NCBI RefSeq assembly: GCF_002285435.1
Contig: NZ_NSBT01000020.1
Span: 124,001-188,000 of the forward strand
Origin: Actibacterium ureilyticum
GTDB taxonomy: Bacteria; Pseudomonadota; Alphaproteobacteria; Rhodobacterales; Rhodobacteraceae
Length of the DNA: 64,000 nucleotides
Direction: 5' to 3'
Shown here: positions 63,547-64,000 of the stretch, one piece after another
Layout of the letters: each line of letters begins with the position of its first letter
Numbering within the stretch: position 1 is the stretch's first letter
The notes under the pieces: model-generated
Told to the model about the DNA's origin: nothing
What the model saw: the letters and a program-made list of their open reading frames with translations, nothing else
The model's database searches: none
Made by a program: the position numbers and the translations under genes

Positions 63547-64000
63547 TCAATTCGGCAGGGTCATGACGCTGGTCAGCGTTGCGGTCGCCGCAAGCACCAG
63601 CACCATGACGATGGTTTCAACCTCGATAGAGCGCGCCAGATGGCGTGCGGCGCGGCCATCGCCGGCCTGCATCGCGGGAACAAAGCGCAGCTTGTTCGCG
63701 GCGGCCAGGCCCAGCACCGCCCCGACCAGCGCCAGCTTCAGCAGCGCCTGGCCATACCCCGTGGCCACCAGCGCGCGCAGATCCCCCAGCAGCAGCCAGG
63801 CCATGACCGCCCCGGCCATGATCAGCACCGGCACGATGACCGCCGCCGCCCGCCCGAACCGGTGGCCCAGCTCTGCCGCGCGGGACAGATCGGCGCCCCG
63901 CAGCGCCAGCGCGCGCAGCGGGCCAAGCGCCCCGATCCAGAACGCGATCCCCAGCAGGTGCAGCAGCAGCAACAGGCGCAGGCCGTTTTGATCCAGCTCG
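63547..64000 (-). CDS. copD: CopD-family copper resistance membrane protein (5' end beyond window)
   Basis: The C-terminal 150 residues of an integral membrane protein: LLHLLGIAFWIGALGPL, a helix pair around IVPVLIMAGAVMAWLLL and the last helix TIVMVLVLAATATL match the CopD domain. Helical histidines and HLLGIAFWIG are diagnostic. The reading frame continues without a start past base 64000, so it is partial. It lies upstream of the multicopper oxidase. Confidence 0.85.
   Translation of the reverse strand, partial: ELDQNGLRLLLLLHLLGIAFWIGALGPLRALALRGADLSRAAELGHRFGRAAAVIVPVLIMAGAVMAWLLLGDLRALVATGYGQALLKLALVGAVLGLAAANKLRFVPAMQAGDGRAARHLARSIEVETIVMVLVLAATATLTSVMTLPN

Noticed and set aside
1-64000. 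CRISPR arrays, insertion sequences, rRNA genes and phage modules
   Set aside because: No regularly spaced repeats, transposase or integrase motifs, rRNA-like sequence or phage structural genes were seen on either strand.

Overview
The window reads as chromosome of a Rhodobacterales (Rhodobacteraceae / Roseobacter-type) alphaproteobacterium. The grounds are high-GC coding sequence, a petABC (cytochrome bc1) operon, a petP-petR regulator pair, the xseB-ispA-dxs isoprenoid block, a clustered nas operon (nirB-nirD-nasA-cysG) and several TRAP/TTT-type uptake systems. No phage genes, insertion sequences or CRISPR arrays were seen.

Layout. 1-9072 (+): nitrate/nitrite assimilation, comprising a double-ATPase ABC component running in from the left, a GAF-only protein, NirB, NirD, assimilatory nitrate reductase and siroheme synthase. 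A perfect hairpin at 9079-9102 separates it from convergent ilvE. 10146-15401 (+): a tightly overlapped run of petP, petR, a histone-deacetylase-like hydrolase, xseB, ispA, then dxs. 15461-24075: mixed housekeeping genes (SDR protein, AMP nucleosidase, HU, EamA exporter, a split DsbD-like CcdA/thioredoxin pair, chorismate synthase, a c2-type cytochrome and a SulP transporter). 24177-26886 (-): petABC. 27177-31457: outer-membrane barrel protein, GST, small membrane protein, PaiB-like protein, MtaB and DapF, followed by tRNA-Lys(UUU) at 31554-31629.

Downstream of the tRNA the gene content changes to accessory catabolism (about 31.6-55.7 kb). First comes a decayed tripartite tricarboxylate transporter: tctC has an in-frame TAA, and tctA is truncated and joined to a headless LysR remnant. 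Next is an IclR-centred cluster with an AroE-like dehydrogenase, two related FAD flavoproteins, a NIPSNAP protein and a TIM-barrel isomerase/dehydratase. Last is a LysR-headed amino-acid cluster: DadA-like dehydrogenase, D-2-hydroxyacid dehydrogenase, class I aminotransferase, an unclassified polytopic membrane protein, a DavB-type amino acid 2-monooxygenase, a TRAP transporter, a BASS-like transporter, an Asp/Glu racemase-family protein and a DavA-type amidase.

The right end (55913-64000) is a copper-handling locus: a small His/Cys-rich protein, a CusB adaptor carrying four tandem CusF-like domains, a CusA pump, a free-standing CusF, then on the opposite strand a multicopper oxidase and the end of a CopD protein cut by the window edge.

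The strongest candidates for undescribed biology are the 43.4-55.7 kb cluster, which would combine D/L-amino-acid interconversion with an oxidative-decarboxylation-to-amide route, the 35.3-42.0 kb cyclic-acid pathway, and the adaptor with four CusF-like domains. Family assignments rest on reading motifs and remembered family sequences; no database search was possible.
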